This document shows positions 37,132 to 47,032 of a stretch of DNA of 64,000 nucleotides, in pieces. Location: the NCBI RefSeq assembly GCF_001426745.1, contig NZ_LMFI01000010.1, forward strand, positions 444,693-508,692. The letters run 5' to 3'. How positions within the stretch are numbered: position 1 is the first letter of the stretch; every line of letters starts with the position of its first letter. The translations under genes were made by a program, and so were the position numbers. Origin of the DNA: Nocardioides sp. Root140 (GTDB lineage: Bacteria; Actinomycetota; Actinomycetes; Propionibacteriales; Nocardioidaceae). The notes beneath the pieces were generated by a model. The model saw only the letters and a list, made by a program, of their open reading frames with translations, searched no databases and had not been told where the DNA came from.

Positions 37132-39735
37132 TCAGTGTCGGGGGGTGGCGCTGCGGCGGACCAGCCAGAAGGAGACGGCGAGGATGATCGCGGCCAGGAT
37201 CCAGAGCATGCTCATGTCGAGGATCCACTGCGCGACGGTCTGGTCGTAGAGCGAGTCGAGGTCTCGTTCGTCCTTCGGCAGGCCGCGCTTGGCCTTGTCG
37301 AGATCGACGACCGCGGCGGTGGCCGCGAACGCCCACCGCGCCGGTGCCAGCCAGGCGAGCTGCTCGAGTACGGCGCGTCCGGCGACGGGCACGAGTGCAC
37401 CGCACAGCACGAGCTGCACCATCACCAGGCCGACCAGCGCCGGCATGGTCTGTTCGTTGGAGGTCACCACGGCCGAGACCGCGAGCCCGAGCACCGCCAT
37501 CGCGAAGGACAGTCCACCGATGGCCAGCGCCACCTCGAAGTTGCCCATGCCCAGAGCGCCGTCCTTGTCGGGACCGGGCAGGCCGACGGTGGCGATCCAG
37601 GTGACCAGCATGCCCTGCAAGAAGCACGCGGTGCCGAGGACGCTGACCTTGCTGAGGAGGTACATGCCGGGAGACAGGCCCACGGCGTACTCGCGCTGGA
37701 AGATCGGCCGCTCGCCGACCAGCTCCCGGATCGTGACCGCCGTCCCCATCAGGGCGGCGGCCATGATCAGGATCGTGAGCCTGGTCAGGGCTTCCTTGTG
37801 GTCCATCATGCCGCGCTCGTTGATCGTCCGCGCGATGCTGAATCCGTCGTCGCCGGGTACGACGCGACTCAGGCCGCCGAGCACCAGGGGCAGCAACAGC
37901 AGCATCATCAACAGGAGTCGGTCGGAGACGGTCACCGCCAGGTTGCGGCGGACCAGCGTCCAGTACTGCCGGCTCATCGACTGGAGCGGCGGCTGGGTGA
38001 CGCCGGCATTCATCGCCGGCAGGCGGCCGGTCTCGACGGGCGCCGGAGGGGCCGGGATGCGCTGCCACAGGTCGGGCTCGTCGAGCAGGTCGAACACCTG
38101 CGGGTAGTCCCTGCAACCGAAGTGCGCGAGCACGCCGTCGGGCGGCCCGAAGTACGCACGACGCCCACCGGGCGCGAGCACCAGCACGTTGTCGCACACG
38201 TCGAGCGCCAGCACGGAGTGGGTCACCACCATCACGACGCGACCTTCGTCAGCGAGGGTGCGGAGCTGGTGCATGACGTCGCGGTCCAGGCCCGGGTCCA
38301 GCCCGGAGGTGGGCTCGTCGAGGAAGAGCAGCGGCGGTGCGGTGAGCAGCTCGGTCGCGATGGACACCCGCTTGCGCTGGCCACCGGAGAGCTGGGTGCC
38401 GATGCGGTTGTCGATCTGGCGCTCGAGCTGCATCTGGCCCACGACGCGCTGCACCCGGCTGGCTCGCTCGGCGGCCGTGGTGTCGGGAGGGAGCCGCAGC
38501 ATCGCGGCGTACGACAGGCCCTGGCGCACGGTCAGCTGCGGGTGCTGGATGTCGGACTGCGGCACCAGGCCGATCTGGAAGCGGAGCTGTTCGTAGTGCG
38601 TGTAGAGGTCCTGACCCTGCCAGATGACTTGGCCGTGCGTGGCCGGGTTGGAGCCGGTCAGCGCTCCCAGCAGGGTCGACTTGCCCGCGCCGGACGGGCC
38701 GATCACCGCCGTCAGGCTGGACGGCCCGAGCTCGAACGACATGCCTTCGAGCAGCCGCTTGCCACCCTTGGCCACCGTGGTGAGGTTCTCGGCGAACAGG
38801 GTGAGGTCGGTACGGGTGGCTCGCACCGACAGGTTGGCGCCGGTCCAGCTGAAGGTCTGGTTGCCGAAGATGACCTCGTCACCCGGGTTCAACGGGGTGC
38901 TGCCGGCCAGTCGGTGGCCGTTGACGAAGGTGCCGTTGAAGCTGCCGAGGTCGTGGAGTACGGCGACGTTGCCGAGCGCGATCGTGGCGTGCTGCCGCGA
39001 CACCAGGGGGTCGTCGATCACCACGTCGCACGTGCGCGAACGGCCGATGGTCAGCACCCGACCCTGCGGCTGGTTGGACGGGATGACCGTCTGGCCGTGC
39101 ACCATCTGGCCCGGCGGCGCCAGCGGGATCGAGCTCTCGCCCGCGGGGTACCACGGCTGGGTCGGTGCCCCGGGTGCCATCGGCGGCGGCTGGAACTGCT
39201 GGGGCTGGTTCGGTCCCGGGTACGACATCGGCGGGACCCCGGCCTGCGGCGGGTACGTCGACGGGCCCGTGCCTGCCCGGCCTGCGTCCGGCTGCTGTGT
39301 CTGCGGGGGCGGGAACTGTGGCGCCGGGGACTGTGCGGCCGGGGACTGTGGCATCGGCGACTGCTGCGCGCCCGGCTGACCGGTGCTGGTGCCCGGGTTC
39401 GTGAGCGGAGCCGGGACCACCTCCACCTCGAAGGCGGGGCCCTCGGTGCCGCCGACGACCACGGTCACCGGATGCCCCGCGGGCAGCAGCTCCTGCGAGA
39501 TCGGACGCGACCCGATGCAGGTGCCGTTGGTGGACTCGAGGTCGACCAGCACCCAGCCCTGGCGGGTACGCCGGAACTCCGCGTGCCGGCGTGACACGTC
39601 GGGGTGCGGCAGCGAGATCAACGCCTGCCCGTCGCGACCGACCGTCACCACCGCGTCGGCGAACTCACGCGTCTGACCGGCGACGGTCACCCGGAGGGTC
39701 GACAGCATGGCGGGCTGATGTGCCATGGTGCCCAT
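37132..39735 (-). CDS. FHA-domain ABC transporter (Rv1747-like fusion)
   Basis: A fusion of about 867 residues. FHA1 (about 12-95) has TVGRDGQALISLPHPDVSRR and LESTNGT; a Pro/Gln-rich linker spans about 110-220; FHA2 (about 228-300) has TIGRSRTCDVVIDDPLVSRQ and LGSFNGTFVNG. The ATPase follows, with IGPSGAGKSTLLGAL, LSGGQRKRVSIATE and LFLDEPTSGLDP. From about 590 an ABC-2 permease has six hydrophobic segments. This is the plan of mycobacterial Rv1747, whose FHA domains bind phosphothreonine and whose export is controlled by Ser/Thr kinases. ATG 39735 follows GGAG; ATG 39726 is also possible. Substrate unknown. Confidence 0.93.
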   Translation of the reverse strand: MGTMAHQPAMLSTLRVTVAGQTREFADAVVTVGRDGQALISLPHPDVSRRHAEFRRTRQGWVLVDLESTNGTCIGSRPISQELLPAGHPVTVVVGGTEGPAFEVEVVPAPLTNPGTSTGQPGAQQSPMPQSPAAQSPAPQFPPPQTQQPDAGRAGTGPSTYPPQAGVPPMSYPGPNQPQQFQPPPMAPGAPTQPWYPAGESSIPLAPPGQMVHGQTVIPSNQPQGRVLTIGRSRTCDVVIDDPLVSRQHATIALGNVAVLHDLGSFNGTFVNGHRLAGSTPLNPGDEVIFGNQTFSWTGANLSVRATRTDLTLFAENLTTVAKGGKRLLEGMSFELGPSSLTAVIGPSGAGKSTLLGALTGSNPATHGQVIWQGQDLYTHYEQLRFQIGLVPQSDIQHPQLTVRQGLSYAAMLRLPPDTTAAERASRVQRVVGQMQLERQIDNRIGTQLSGGQRKRVSIATELLTAPPLLFLDEPTSGLDPGLDRDVMHQLRTLADEGRVVMVVTHSVLALDVCDNVLVLAPGGRRAYFGPPDGVLAHFGCRDYPQVFDLLDEPDLWQRIPAPPAPVETGRLPAMNAGVTQPPLQSMSRQYWTLVRRNLAVTVSDRLLLMMLLLLPLVLGGLSRVVPGDDGFSIARTINERGMMDHKEALTRLTILIMAAALMGTAVTIRELVGERPIFQREYAVGLSPGMYLLSKVSVLGTACFLQGMLVTWIATVGLPGPDKDGALGMGNFEVALAIGGLSFAMAVLGLAVSAVVTSNEQTMPALVGLVMVQLVLCGALVPVAGRAVLEQLAWLAPARWAFAATAAVVDLDKAKRGLPKDERDLDSLYDQTVAQWILDMSMLWILAAIILAVSFWLVRRSATPRH

Positions 39736-39789
39736 GCGCTCCAACCTGTCCCGGATCGTCTACGTCGCGGCCCACGCTAACCGAATCGG

Positions 39790-40608
39790 TCAGCGTCCGC
39801 CGTACGGGACACCCAGTTCAGCGAGCTTGGCCTGGCCGCCGTCGAGTGCGGTCAGGATCCACGCACCGTCGGGTGTGAGGGTGAAGGTGTGCTCGTAGTG
39901 GGCGGCCCAGCTGCCGTCGGTGGTGACGATGGTCCAGTCGTCGTCGAGCACCGCGGTGCGCTTGGTGCCGAGGGTGACCATCGGCTCGACGGCCAGGGCC
40001 AGCCCACGCACGATCTTGGGTCCGCGACCACGCCGTCCGACGTTGGGGACGTTGGGCGGCTGGTGCATCTCGGTGCCGATGCCGTGGCCGGTGAAGTCCT
40101 CGAGGATGCCGTAGTCGCCCTGCGAACGCACATAGCTCTCGACCGCGTGGGAGATGTCGCCGACCTTGCCACCCAGGCGTGCGGCCGCGAAGCCGCGCCA
40201 CATGGACTCCTCGGTGACCCGCATCAGCTCGGCGACGTCGGCAGGGACCTCGCCGATGGCGACCGTGACGGCCGCGTCACCGTGCCAACCGTCGACGATC
40301 GCGCCGCAGTCGATCGAGATGATGTCGCCCTCGGCCAGCGCCCGGTCGCCCGGGATGCCGTGCACGACCTCATCGTTGACCGAGGCGCAGATCGAGGCCG
40401 GGAACGGCGGGTCGGCGTACCCCTTGAACGAGGGGATGCCGCCGCCGGACCGGATGTTGTCCTCGGCGATCGCGTCGAGCTCACCAGTCGTGACCCCGAC
40501 CTTGGCGGACCGGCGCAGCAGCTCGAGGGTCTCCCCCACGAGCAGGCCGGCGACCCGCATCTTCTCGATCTGCTCGGGGGTCTTGATCTGGATCCCGCGC
40601 TCGAACAC
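39790..40608 (-). CDS. map: Methionine aminopeptidase, type I
   Basis: Removes the initiator methionine. The 272-residue protein carries the metal ligands in IISIDCGAIVDGWHGDAAVT (two Asp), the GHGIGTEMHQPP histidine, ALAVEPMVTLG glutamate and the late YEHTFTLT glutamate. Start is the GTG at 40608. It follows adk by seven bases at the end of the spc-type operon, as in most actinobacteria. FTGHGIG and length are standard. Confidence 0.97.
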   Translation of the reverse strand: MFERGIQIKTPEQIEKMRVAGLLVGETLELLRRSAKVGVTTGELDAIAEDNIRSGGGIPSFKGYADPPFPASICASVNDEVVHGIPGDRALAEGDIISIDCGAIVDGWHGDAAVTVAIGEVPADVAELMRVTEESMWRGFAAARLGGKVGDISHAVESYVRSQGDYGILEDFTGHGIGTEMHQPPNVPNVGRRGRGPKIVRGLALAVEPMVTLGTKRTAVLDDDWTIVTTDGSWAAHYEHTFTLTPDGAWILTALDGGQAKLAELGVPYGGR

Positions 40609-40615
40609 GATCGGG

Positions 40616-41206
40616 TCAGCTGCCTCGGGACTCGAGGGCGTCGAAGATGCGGTGCGTCACGGCGTCGATCTCGCCCATGCCGTCGACGTCGACGACGAGT
40701 CCGCGGCCGCCGTACACCTCGATCAGGGGTGCGGTCTGCTCGGTGTAGACCTCCTGGCGGCGACGGATCACCTCTTCGGTGTCATCGGCGCGGCCTTCGA
40801 TCTGGGCACGCTGGAGCAGCCGCGAGATCAGCTCTTCCTTGTCGGCGGTGAGTACGACGACCGCGTTGACCGGGTGGCCCTCGCCGACCATCTCGTCGAG
40901 CTCCTCGACCTGGGCGAGCGTGCGCGGGTAGCCGTCGAGCAGGAACCCGGGCTCCGCGTCGGGCTGGGCCAGACGGTCGCGCACCATGGCGTTGGTGAGC
41001 TCGTCGGGGACGTACTCGCCGGCGTCCATGTAGCGCTGGGCGTCGACGCCGAGCGGGGTCTTGCCGGCCACGTTGGCGCGGAAGATGTCACCGGTGGAGA
41101 TGGCGGGGATACCGAAGTGGTTGGCAATCACCTTGGCCTGCGTGCCCTTGCCGGCACCCGGCGGGCCCATCAGGATGATGCGCATTCCCTTGAGGTTGGA
41201 GGTCAT
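40616..41206 (-). CDS. adk: Adenylate kinase
   Basis: Balances ATP, ADP and AMP. The 196-residue protein has the P-loop MGPPGAGKGTQAK, AISTGDIFR, the DGYPRTLAQ motif and a short LID (QIEGRADDTEEVIRRR), the short-LID form found in mycobacteria. The ATG at 41206 shares its A with the secY stop (TGATG), indicating coupled translation; an internal ATG seven codons later would give the shorter family start. Confidence 0.97.
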   Translation of the reverse strand: MTSNLKGMRIILMGPPGAGKGTQAKVIANHFGIPAISTGDIFRANVAGKTPLGVDAQRYMDAGEYVPDELTNAMVRDRLAQPDAEPGFLLDGYPRTLAQVEELDEMVGEGHPVNAVVVLTADKEELISRLLQRAQIEGRADDTEEVIRRRQEVYTEQTAPLIEVYGGRGLVVDVDGMGEIDAVTHRIFDALESRGS

Positions 41207-42507
41207 CAGCGGAGGAATCCTTCATAGTTGCGCTGCTGGAGCTGGCTCTCGATCTGCTTCACCGTGTCGAGCGCGACGCCAACCATGATCAAGATGGAGG
41301 TTCCGCCGAACGGGAAGTTCTGGCTGGCCTGGATCACTGCGAAGGCGATCAGGGGGATCAGCGAGATGAGACCGAGGTAAAGCGCGCCCGGGAAGGTGAT
41401 CCGGGACAGGACGTAGGACAGGTAGTCCTCGGTCGGCTTGCCCGCACGGATGCCGGGAATGAAGCCGCCGTACTTCTTCATGTTGTCCGCGACTTCCTTC
41501 GGGTCGAAGGTGATCGAGACGTAGAAGTAGGTGAAGAAGATGATGAGCAGGAAGTAGATCGCCATGTAGCCCGGGTGGCTGCCGTCGACGAGGTACTTCT
41601 GGACCCAGTTGATCCAGCCCGGCTGGTCGGCCTTGCCCTGGTTGAACTGCACCGCCATGGCGGGGAGGTACATCAGCGACGAGGCGAAGATGACCGGGAT
41701 GATGCCGGCCTGGTTCACCTTGAGCGGGATGTACGTCGAGCTGCCGCCGAACATCTTGCGGCCGACCATGCGCCGGGCGTATTGCACCGGGATGCGGCGC
41801 TGGGCCTGCTCGATGAAGATGACGGCCGCGACCAGGATCAGGCCGATGACCATGACGATGGAGAAGGTCAGCCAGCCCTTGCTGGTCTGCACGCCCCACA
41901 AGGCACCCGGGAACGTCGCCACGACCTGGGTGAAGATGAGGATCGACATGCCGTTGCCGATGCCGCGCTCGGTGATCAGCTCACCGAGCCACATGATCAC
42001 GGCGGTGCCGGCGGTCATGGTGATCACCATGACGAGGAACGTCTGGGTGTCTTCCTTGTGCAGGAGCGGGAGCTCACAGCCCTGCAGCAGCTGGCGGTTG
42101 CGGGCCAGGGCCACGATGCCGGTGGCCTGGAGCAGCGCGAGCGCGAGCGTGAGGTAACGGGTGTACTGGGTGATCTTCGTCTGGCCGGACTGCCCCTCCT
42201 TCTTGAGCGCTTCGAGCCGCGGGATGACCACGACGAGCAGCTGCAGGATGATGGAGGCGGTGATGTAGGGCATGATGCCCAGCGCGAAGACGGTGAGCTG
42301 CAGGAGCGCTCCACCGGAGAACAGGTTGATCAGGCTGTAGACCGAGTTGTCCTGGACGTCACTGATGCAGGACTGCACGTTCGCGGTGTTCACACCGGGT
42401 GCAGGGAAGGTCGAGCCGAACCGGAAGATCACGATGATCCCCAGGACGAAGAGCAACTTGCGTCGCAGGTCCGGTGTCCGGAAAGCGTTGGCGAACGCGC
42501 CTAGCAC
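41206..42507 (-). CDS. secY: Preprotein translocase subunit SecY
   Basis: The channel of the Sec translocon in the membrane. The 433-residue protein has ten membrane segments, with the plug region FGSTFPAPGVNTANVQ, LQLLVVVIPRLEAL in segment 2 and the RMVGRKMFGGSSTYIPLKVN loop. Its GTG start at 42507 is preceded by AAAGAGG. secY-adk-map is the classic tail of the spc operon, but a strong hairpin separates it from rplO, so it may have its own promoter in 42508-42644. Confidence 0.98.
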   Translation of the reverse strand: MLGAFANAFRTPDLRRKLLFVLGIIVIFRFGSTFPAPGVNTANVQSCISDVQDNSVYSLINLFSGGALLQLTVFALGIMPYITASIILQLLVVVIPRLEALKKEGQSGQTKITQYTRYLTLALALLQATGIVALARNRQLLQGCELPLLHKEDTQTFLVMVITMTAGTAVIMWLGELITERGIGNGMSILIFTQVVATFPGALWGVQTSKGWLTFSIVMVIGLILVAAVIFIEQAQRRIPVQYARRMVGRKMFGGSSTYIPLKVNQAGIIPVIFASSLMYLPAMAVQFNQGKADQPGWINWVQKYLVDGSHPGYMAIYFLLIIFFTYFYVSITFDPKEVADNMKKYGGFIPGIRAGKPTEDYLSYVLSRITFPGALYLGLISLIPLIAFAVIQASQNFPFGGTSILIMVGVALDTVKQIESQLQQRNYEGFLR

Positions 42508-42644
42508 GTGATCCTCTTTCTCAAGTCAGTCGGTGATCGAGCTCGTCGAGCGCTGTGTCGAGCCTGTCGAGATGACCACACTGCCCCGGCCGGGCCAGAA
42601 CTCGGGGAAGCCTAACAGGCAACTCAATGCCGCCCGCAGTCGAG

Positions 42645-42685
42645 ACAGGGCGAGGGGCGCCGGACGAATCCGGGCCCCTCGCCTG
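42645..42685 (-). terminator. Strong hairpin downstream of rplO
   Basis: ACAGGGCGAGGGGC, then G, CCGGA, loop CGAA, TCCGG and GCCCCTCGCCTGT form a stem of about 18 pairs with one bulge, 16 bases beyond the rplO stop. No T tract follows. It likely ends or attenuates transcription between rplO and secY. The rest of this gap has TCGAG-rich short repeats at 42538-42570. Confidence 0.85.
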
Positions 42686-42701
42686 TACTACGAATGTTCG
42701 A

Positions 42702-43142
42702 TCAGAGCACCGTGACCGAGCCGCCAACGGCCTCGATCTTCTCCTTGGCCGAACCGGAGAACGCGTTCGCGCTCACCTGGACGGCGACGGAGATGTCACC
42801 CTGGCCGAGAACCTTCACCGGGTGACCGTCGCGGACGGCACCCTTGCTGATCAGGTCTTCGACGGTGATGGTGCCACCCTCGGGGAAGAGCTCCGAGATG
42901 CGGTCGAGGTTGACGACCTGGAACTCCACCTTGAAGGGGTTCTTGAAGCCCTTGAGCTTCGGCAGACGCATGTGCAGGGGCATCTGGCCACCCTCGAAGG
43001 CAACCGGAACCTGGTAACGCGCCTTGGTGCCCTTGGTACCGCGGCCCGCGGTCTTGCCCTTGGAGCCCTCACCACGACCAACACGGGTCTTGGCGGTCTT
43101 GGCACCGGGGGCAGGACGCAAGTGGTGCAGCTTGAGCGTCAT
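42702..43142 (-). CDS. rplO: 50S ribosomal protein L15
   Basis: Late-assembly 50S protein. The 146 residues start [20 protein letters not shown], have [20 protein letters not shown] and [20 protein letters not shown], and end in [16 protein letters not shown]. One base separates it from rpmD. Standard length for the phylum. Confidence 0.98.
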   Translation of the reverse strand: MTLKLHHLRPAPGAKTAKTRVGRGEGSKGKTAGRGTKGTKARYQVPVAFEGGQMPLHMRLPKLKGFKNPFKVEFQVVNLDRISELFPEGGTITVEDLISKGAVRDGHPVKVLGQGDISVAVQVSANAFSGSAKEKIEAVGGSVTVL

Positions 43143-43143
43143 G

Positions 43144-43326
43144 TCAGTTCACTTCCTCAACGGTCACGAGGTGGCGCACGGTCTGGACCATCCCACGGAT
43201 CTCGGGACGGTCCTCCTTCACGACCACGTCGCCGATCCGCTTCAGGCCGAGCGAGCGCAGGGTCTCGCGCTGGTTCGCCTTGCAGCCGATCGTGGACTTC
43301 TTCTGCTCGACCTTGAGCTGAGCCAT
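43144..43326 (-). CDS. rpmD: 50S ribosomal protein L30
   Basis: A 60-residue protein, [20 protein letters not shown] to [11 protein letters not shown], with the conserved [15 protein letters not shown] helix. Its start shares a base with the rpsE stop. Present in actinobacteria, absent from some other phyla. Confidence 0.97.
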   Translation of the reverse strand: MAQLKVEQKKSTIGCKANQRETLRSLGLKRIGDVVVKEDRPEIRGMVQTVRHLVTVEEVN

Positions 43327-43937
43327 TACTGGGCCACCTCCGCCCGAGCCTTGAGCAGGGCGGCCGGGGCCACCTGCTCGACGGTCAGGCCACGACGGGC
43401 GGCAACAGCCTCGGGCTCTTCCAGCATGCGCAGCGCCTCGACGGTCGCGTGCACGATGTTGATCTGGTTCGAGGAACCGAGCGACTTGCTCAGGATGTCG
43501 TGGATGCCGGCGGCTTCGAGCACCGCGCGCACCGGACCACCGGCAATGACACCGGTACCGGGGGCTGCCGGACGGAGCATGACGACGCCAGCCGCCTTCT
43601 CGCCCTGCACCGGGTGCGGGATGGTGCCCTGGACGCGGGGAACCTTGAAGAAGTTCTTCTTGGCTTCCTCCACGCCCTTGGCGATCGCCGCGGGAACTTC
43701 CTTGGCCTTGCCGTAACCGACACCAACCATGCCTTCGCCGTCACCGACGACCACCAGGGCGGTGAAGCTGAAGCGACGACCACCCTTGACGACCTTGGCG
43801 ACACGGTTGATCGCAACGACGCGCTCGATGTACGCGGTCTTGTCGGCCTGCTGGCCTCCACGACCGTCGCGTCCACGGCGGTCACCGCCACCCTGGCGCT
43901 CACCACCGGCGCGCTGTCCGCGCTGGGGTCCGCTCAT
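43326..43937 (-). CDS. rpsE: 30S ribosomal protein S5
   Basis: S5 helps decoding accuracy at the 30S shoulder. The 203 residues include an added Gly/Arg-rich N-terminus (about 1-33, [20 protein letters not shown]), then the double-stranded-RNA-binding core [20 protein letters not shown] and [15 protein letters not shown]. Extended basic N-termini are common in actinobacterial S5. A frame for L18 follows after 28 bases. Confidence 0.98.
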   Translation of the reverse strand: MSGPQRGQRAGGERQGGGDRRGRDGRGGQQADKTAYIERVVAINRVAKVVKGGRRFSFTALVVVGDGEGMVGVGYGKAKEVPAAIAKGVEEAKKNFFKVPRVQGTIPHPVQGEKAAGVVMLRPAAPGTGVIAGGPVRAVLEAAGIHDILSKSLGSSNQINIVHATVEALRMLEEPEAVAARRGLTVEQVAPAALLKARAEVAQ

Positions 43938-43965
43938 GAGAACTACCTCTTCCTTGTCTTTGCGA

Positions 43966-44349
43966 TCAGAACGTCAGGCCGCCCTCGCGGGCGCCATCGG
44001 CAAGGGCCGCGATGCGGCCGTGGTAACGGTTGCCAGCGCGGTCGAAGACCACGCCCTCGACGCCAGCTGCCTTGGCACGCTCGGCAACGAGCTCGCCGAC
44101 CTTCTTGGCCTTGGCAGTCTTGTCGCCTTCGAAACCACGCAGGTCGTTCTCCATGGTCGAGGCCGACGCGAGCGTCTTGCCGACCAGGTCGTCGACGACC
44201 TGAACACTGATGTGCTTGGTCGAACGGGTCACGACGAGGCGGGGGCGCTCCGTCGTACCGTGCAGCTTCTTGCGACCACGCTTCTGGCGACGCAGACGCG
44301 ACGCAGTGCGGGTGGCCGTGTGCTTGTTGTGCTTCAGTGAGATCGCCAT
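43966..44349 (-). CDS. rplR: 50S ribosomal protein L18
   Basis: Binds 5S rRNA in the central protuberance. The 127 residues start [20 protein letters not shown] and include [20 protein letters not shown] and the [20 protein letters not shown] end. ATG 44349 is preferred to the GTG at 44355, which lies against the rplF stop. Confidence 0.97.
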   Translation of the reverse strand: MAISLKHNKHTATRTASRLRRQKRGRKKLHGTTERPRLVVTRSTKHISVQVVDDLVGKTLASASTMENDLRGFEGDKTAKAKKVGELVAERAKAAGVEGVVFDRAGNRYHGRIAALADGAREGGLTF

Positions 44350-44351
44350 GG

Positions 44352-44894
44352 TCACTTACCAGCCTTTCCGACCTTGCGGCGGATGTGCTCACCCGCGTAG
44401 CGAACGCCCTTGCCCTTGTAGGGCTCGGGCTTGCGCAGCTTGCGGATGTTGGCCGCAACCTCGCCGACCAACTGCTTGTCGATCCCGGAGACACCGAGCT
44501 TGGTCGGTCCCTCCACGGTGAACGTGATGCCCTCGGGGGCGTTGAACGTGATCGAGTGGGAGTAACCGAGCTGGAACTCCAGCTGGGTCGGGCCCTTCGA
44601 CAGGACGCGGTAACCCACGCCGACGATCTCGAGCTTCTTCTCGTAGCCCTCGGTGACACCCACGACCATGTTGCTGATCAGGGTGCGGGTCAGACCGTGC
44701 AACGAGCGGCTCTCGCGCTCGTCGTTCGGACGCTTGACCTCGAGTACGCCGTCCTCACCGCGCTCGACGGTGATGGGAGCGGCCACGTTGTGGCTCAGGC
44801 TGCCCTTGGGGCCCTTGACCGTCACGAGGCTCTGCTCGATCTGGACGTCGACACCCGAGGGGAGCGTGATGGGGAGCTTGCCAATGCGCGACAT
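44352..44894 (-). CDS. rplF: 50S ribosomal protein L6
   Basis: Binds 23S rRNA near the sarcin-ricin loop. The 180 residues start [20 protein letters not shown], with two related halves, and include the [15 protein letters not shown] end ([20 protein letters not shown]). Standard length; follows rpsH by 38 bases. Confidence 0.98.
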   Translation of the reverse strand: MSRIGKLPITLPSGVDVQIEQSLVTVKGPKGSLSHNVAAPITVERGEDGVLEVKRPNDERESRSLHGLTRTLISNMVVGVTEGYEKKLEIVGVGYRVLSKGPTQLEFQLGYSHSITFNAPEGITFTVEGPTKLGVSGIDKQLVGEVAANIRKLRKPEPYKGKGVRYAGEHIRRKVGKAGK

Positions 44895-44932
44895 GCTTGT
44901 TCCTCTACCTTTCCTTGCTCTCGGTGTGCCGA

Positions 44933-45352
44933 CTACCAGACGTAGGCGAGGACTTCCCCACCCACGCCCTTCTTGTTGGCCTGACGGTCGGTCAGCAGGC
45001 CCTGGCTGGTCGAGATGATCGCGACCCCCAGTCCGCCGAGGACGCGGGGCAGGCCCGTGCTCTTGGCGTAGACCCGCAGGCCGGGCTTGCTGATGCGGCG
45101 AACGCCCGCAATGGAGCGCTCGCGGTTGCGGCCGTACTTGAGCGTGATGGTCAGCGTCTTGCCGACCTCCGGCTCGCCCTCGGCTGAGACGTTGTCCTTC
45201 ACCTCGAAGGAGGTGATGTAACCCTCCTGCTGGAGGATCTCGGCAACGCCCGCCTTGAGCTTGCTGTACGGCATGGCAACCGAGTCGTGGAACGCCTGGT
45301 TGGCGTTGCGCAGACGCGTGAGCATGTCTGCGATCGGGTCAGTCATCGTCAT
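44933..45352 (-). CDS. rpsH: 30S ribosomal protein S8
   Basis: Primary 16S rRNA binder and, in other bacteria, the autoregulator of the spc operon. The protein begins [20 protein letters not shown] and ends with [20 protein letters not shown]+VLAYVW. The ATG at 45352 is used; the ATG at 45346 gives the more common length. AGAAAGGG lies upstream. No S8-binding RNA mimic was looked for beyond reading; none was obvious. Confidence 0.97.
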   Translation of the reverse strand: MTMTDPIADMLTRLRNANQAFHDSVAMPYSKLKAGVAEILQQEGYITSFEVKDNVSAEGEPEVGKTLTITLKYGRNRERSIAGVRRISKPGLRVYAKSTGLPRVLGGLGVAIISTSQGLLTDRQANKKGVGGEVLAYVW

Positions 45353-45434
45353 GGCCGGATTGGCCCTTTCTCCACCGTGGTTTCGTGCCCGCATCTCGGG
45401 CACGACCTTCAGCGATCGTTTTTGGTTTGGGGTC

Positions 45435-45620
45435 TTACCAGGAGGACTTGGTGACGCCGGGCAGCTCGCCGCGGTGCGCCATCTCCCGGAGGCAGATCCG
45501 GCACAGGCCGAACTTGCGGTAGACGGCCTTGGGCCGGCCACAACGCTGGCAGCGGGTGTAACCGCGGACAGCGAACTTCGGCTTGCGGGCGGCCTTCACC
45601 TTGAGGGCGGTCTTCGCCAT
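45435..45620 (-). CDS. rpsZ: 30S ribosomal protein S14 type Z
   Basis: The 61-residue zinc-binding form: [20 protein letters not shown] holds four cysteine ligands, followed by [18 protein letters not shown]. Many actinobacteria also carry a second, zinc-free S14 elsewhere for zinc starvation; that gene is not in this window. ATG 45620 is two bases before the rplE stop. Confidence 0.98.
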
Positions 45621-45621
45621 G

Positions 45622-46188
45622 TCAGTTGCCTTCCTTGAAGGGGAAGCCGAGCTGCTTGAGCAGCGCGCGACCCTCATCGTCATTGGTGGCGGTGGTCACG
45701 ACGGTGATGTCCATACCGCGCGACCGGTCGATCCGGTCCTGGTCGATCTCGTGGAACATGACCTGCTCGGTCAGACCGAAGGTGTAGTTGCCACGGCCGT
45801 CGAACTGGTTGCCGTTGAGGCCGCGGAAGTCGCGGATGCGGGGCAGGGCCAAGGACAGCAGGCGGTCGAGGAACTCCCACATGCGGTCGCCGCGCAGCGT
45901 GACGTGCGCGCCGATCGGCATGCCCTCACGCAGCTTGAACTGCGCGATGGACTTGCGGGCCTTCGTGACCTGCGGCTTCTGACCGGTGATCGCGGTGAGG
46001 TCCTTGACCGCACCCTCGATCAGCTTGGAGTCGCGGGCAGCCTCGCCGACGCCCATGTTGACCACGATCTTGGTCAGGCCGGGAACCTGCATCACGTTCG
46101 CGAACTCGAACTCGGCCCGGAGGGCGGGAACGATCTCTTCGCGGTAGCGCGCCTTGAGACGCGGTGCGTTGGTCTGGGTCTCAGTCAT
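45622..46188 (-). CDS. rplE: 50S ribosomal protein L5
   Basis: 5S rRNA-binding protein of the central protuberance that contacts P-site tRNA. The 188 residues start [20 protein letters not shown] and include [20 protein letters not shown], the [20 protein letters not shown] segment and [20 protein letters not shown]. The start sits one base before the rplX stop. Standard length. Confidence 0.98.
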
Positions 46189-46189
46189 C

Positions 46190-46546
46190 TCAGATTTCCT
46201 TACCGGTCTTGCGCGAGACGCGGACGCTGCGCTGAGCGGTGTAGGTCGAACCGTCGGAGCGACGCTTGGTGACCTCGTCGCGACGGAAGCCGATGCGGGT
46301 GACGCCGTCACCCTCGACCAGCATCACGTTCGAGACGTGGATCGGGGCCTCGGTGGTCACGATGCCACCGGTGTTCCCGCTGCCCTGGTTGACGACCTTC
46401 TCGTGCTTCTTGACGCGGTTGACGCCCTCGACGATGACGCGGTCCTCGTCACGGAGAACGCTGATGACCTTGCCCTCGGCGCCCTTGTCCTTGCCCGCGA
46501 TCACCTTGACGGTGTCGCCCTTCTTGATGTTCAGCGACTTACCCAT
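46190..46546 (-). CDS. rplX: 50S ribosomal protein L24
   Basis: Assembly initiator with a KOW motif: [20 protein letters not shown]. The 118 residues end in [16 protein letters not shown] 46546 shares its A with the rplN stop (TGATG). Standard for the phylum. Confidence 0.97.
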   Translation of the reverse strand: MGKSLNIKKGDTVKVIAGKDKGAEGKVISVLRDEDRVIVEGVNRVKKHEKVVNQGSGNTGGIVTTEAPIHVSNVMLVEGDGVTRIGFRRDEVTKRRSDGSTYTAQRSVRVSRKTGKEI

Positions 46547-46914
46547 CACAGCACCTCCGGGGCGAGCGAGATGATCTTCATGAACTTCTTCTCGCGCAGC
46601 TCACGACCCACGGGGCCGAAGATGCGGGTACCTCGCGGCTCGCCGTCCGCCTTGAGGATCACGGCTGCGTTCTCGTCGAAGCGGATGTAGGAACCGTCCT
46701 GACGACGACGCTCCTTCACCGTGCGTACGACGACAGCCTTGACGACGTCACCCTTCTTGACGTTGCCACCGGGGATCGCGTCCTTCACGGTGGCAACGAT
46801 GGTGTCGCCGATACCGGCGTAGCGCCGACCAGAACCACCGAGAACACGGATGCAAAGGATTTCCTTCGCACCGGTGTTGTCGGCGACCTTGAGTCGCGAC
46901 TCCTGCTGGATCAT
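46546..46914 (-). CDS. rplN: 50S ribosomal protein L14
   Basis: Bridge protein at the subunit interface. The 122 residues start [20 protein letters not shown] and have the signature [17 protein letters not shown] and the [17 protein letters not shown] end. AGGAGA precedes the ATG. First gene of the spc operon; the 118-base gap upstream carries a hairpin and probably the spc promoter. Confidence 0.98.
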   Translation of the reverse strand: MIQQESRLKVADNTGAKEILCIRVLGGSGRRYAGIGDTIVATVKDAIPGGNVKKGDVVKAVVVRTVKERRRQDGSYIRFDENAAVILKADGEPRGTRIFGPVGRELREKKFMKIISLAPEVL

Positions 46915-47010
46915 CGGGTTTTCTCCTGAATGTCGTGCCGGTTCTCAGCGCCCATCCCGAGACGAACGGGGCGTGAGCCTTGCCGAACTGATATTTGACG
47001 TAGAGCTGGT

Positions 47011-47029
47011 GAGGGCCTGGCAGGCCCTC
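47011..47029 (-). terminator. Hairpin between rpsQ and rplN
   Basis: GAGGGCCT, loop GGC, AGGCCCTC, four bases beyond the rpsQ stop. It sits at the classic S10/spc operon boundary and could terminate or attenuate S10 transcription. No clear promoter was read between it and rplN. Confidence 0.65.
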
Positions 47030-47032
47030 CGA

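Noticed and set aside
37024..39594. An 856-codon plus-strand open frame opposite the FHA-ABC gene
   Set aside because: Shadow of the FHA-ABC gene; no domain or start signal, and low-complexity Gly/His/Asp/Val composition.
34071..39735. A mobile island between the alpha and spc operons
   Set aside because: The genes share the codon bias of their neighbours, and no integrase, transposase or attachment repeat is present; called accessory only by position.
42538..42576. TCGAG-rich string upstream of secY as an operator
   Set aside because: Resembles a common dispersed actinobacterial string; no symmetry tied to a promoter was seen.
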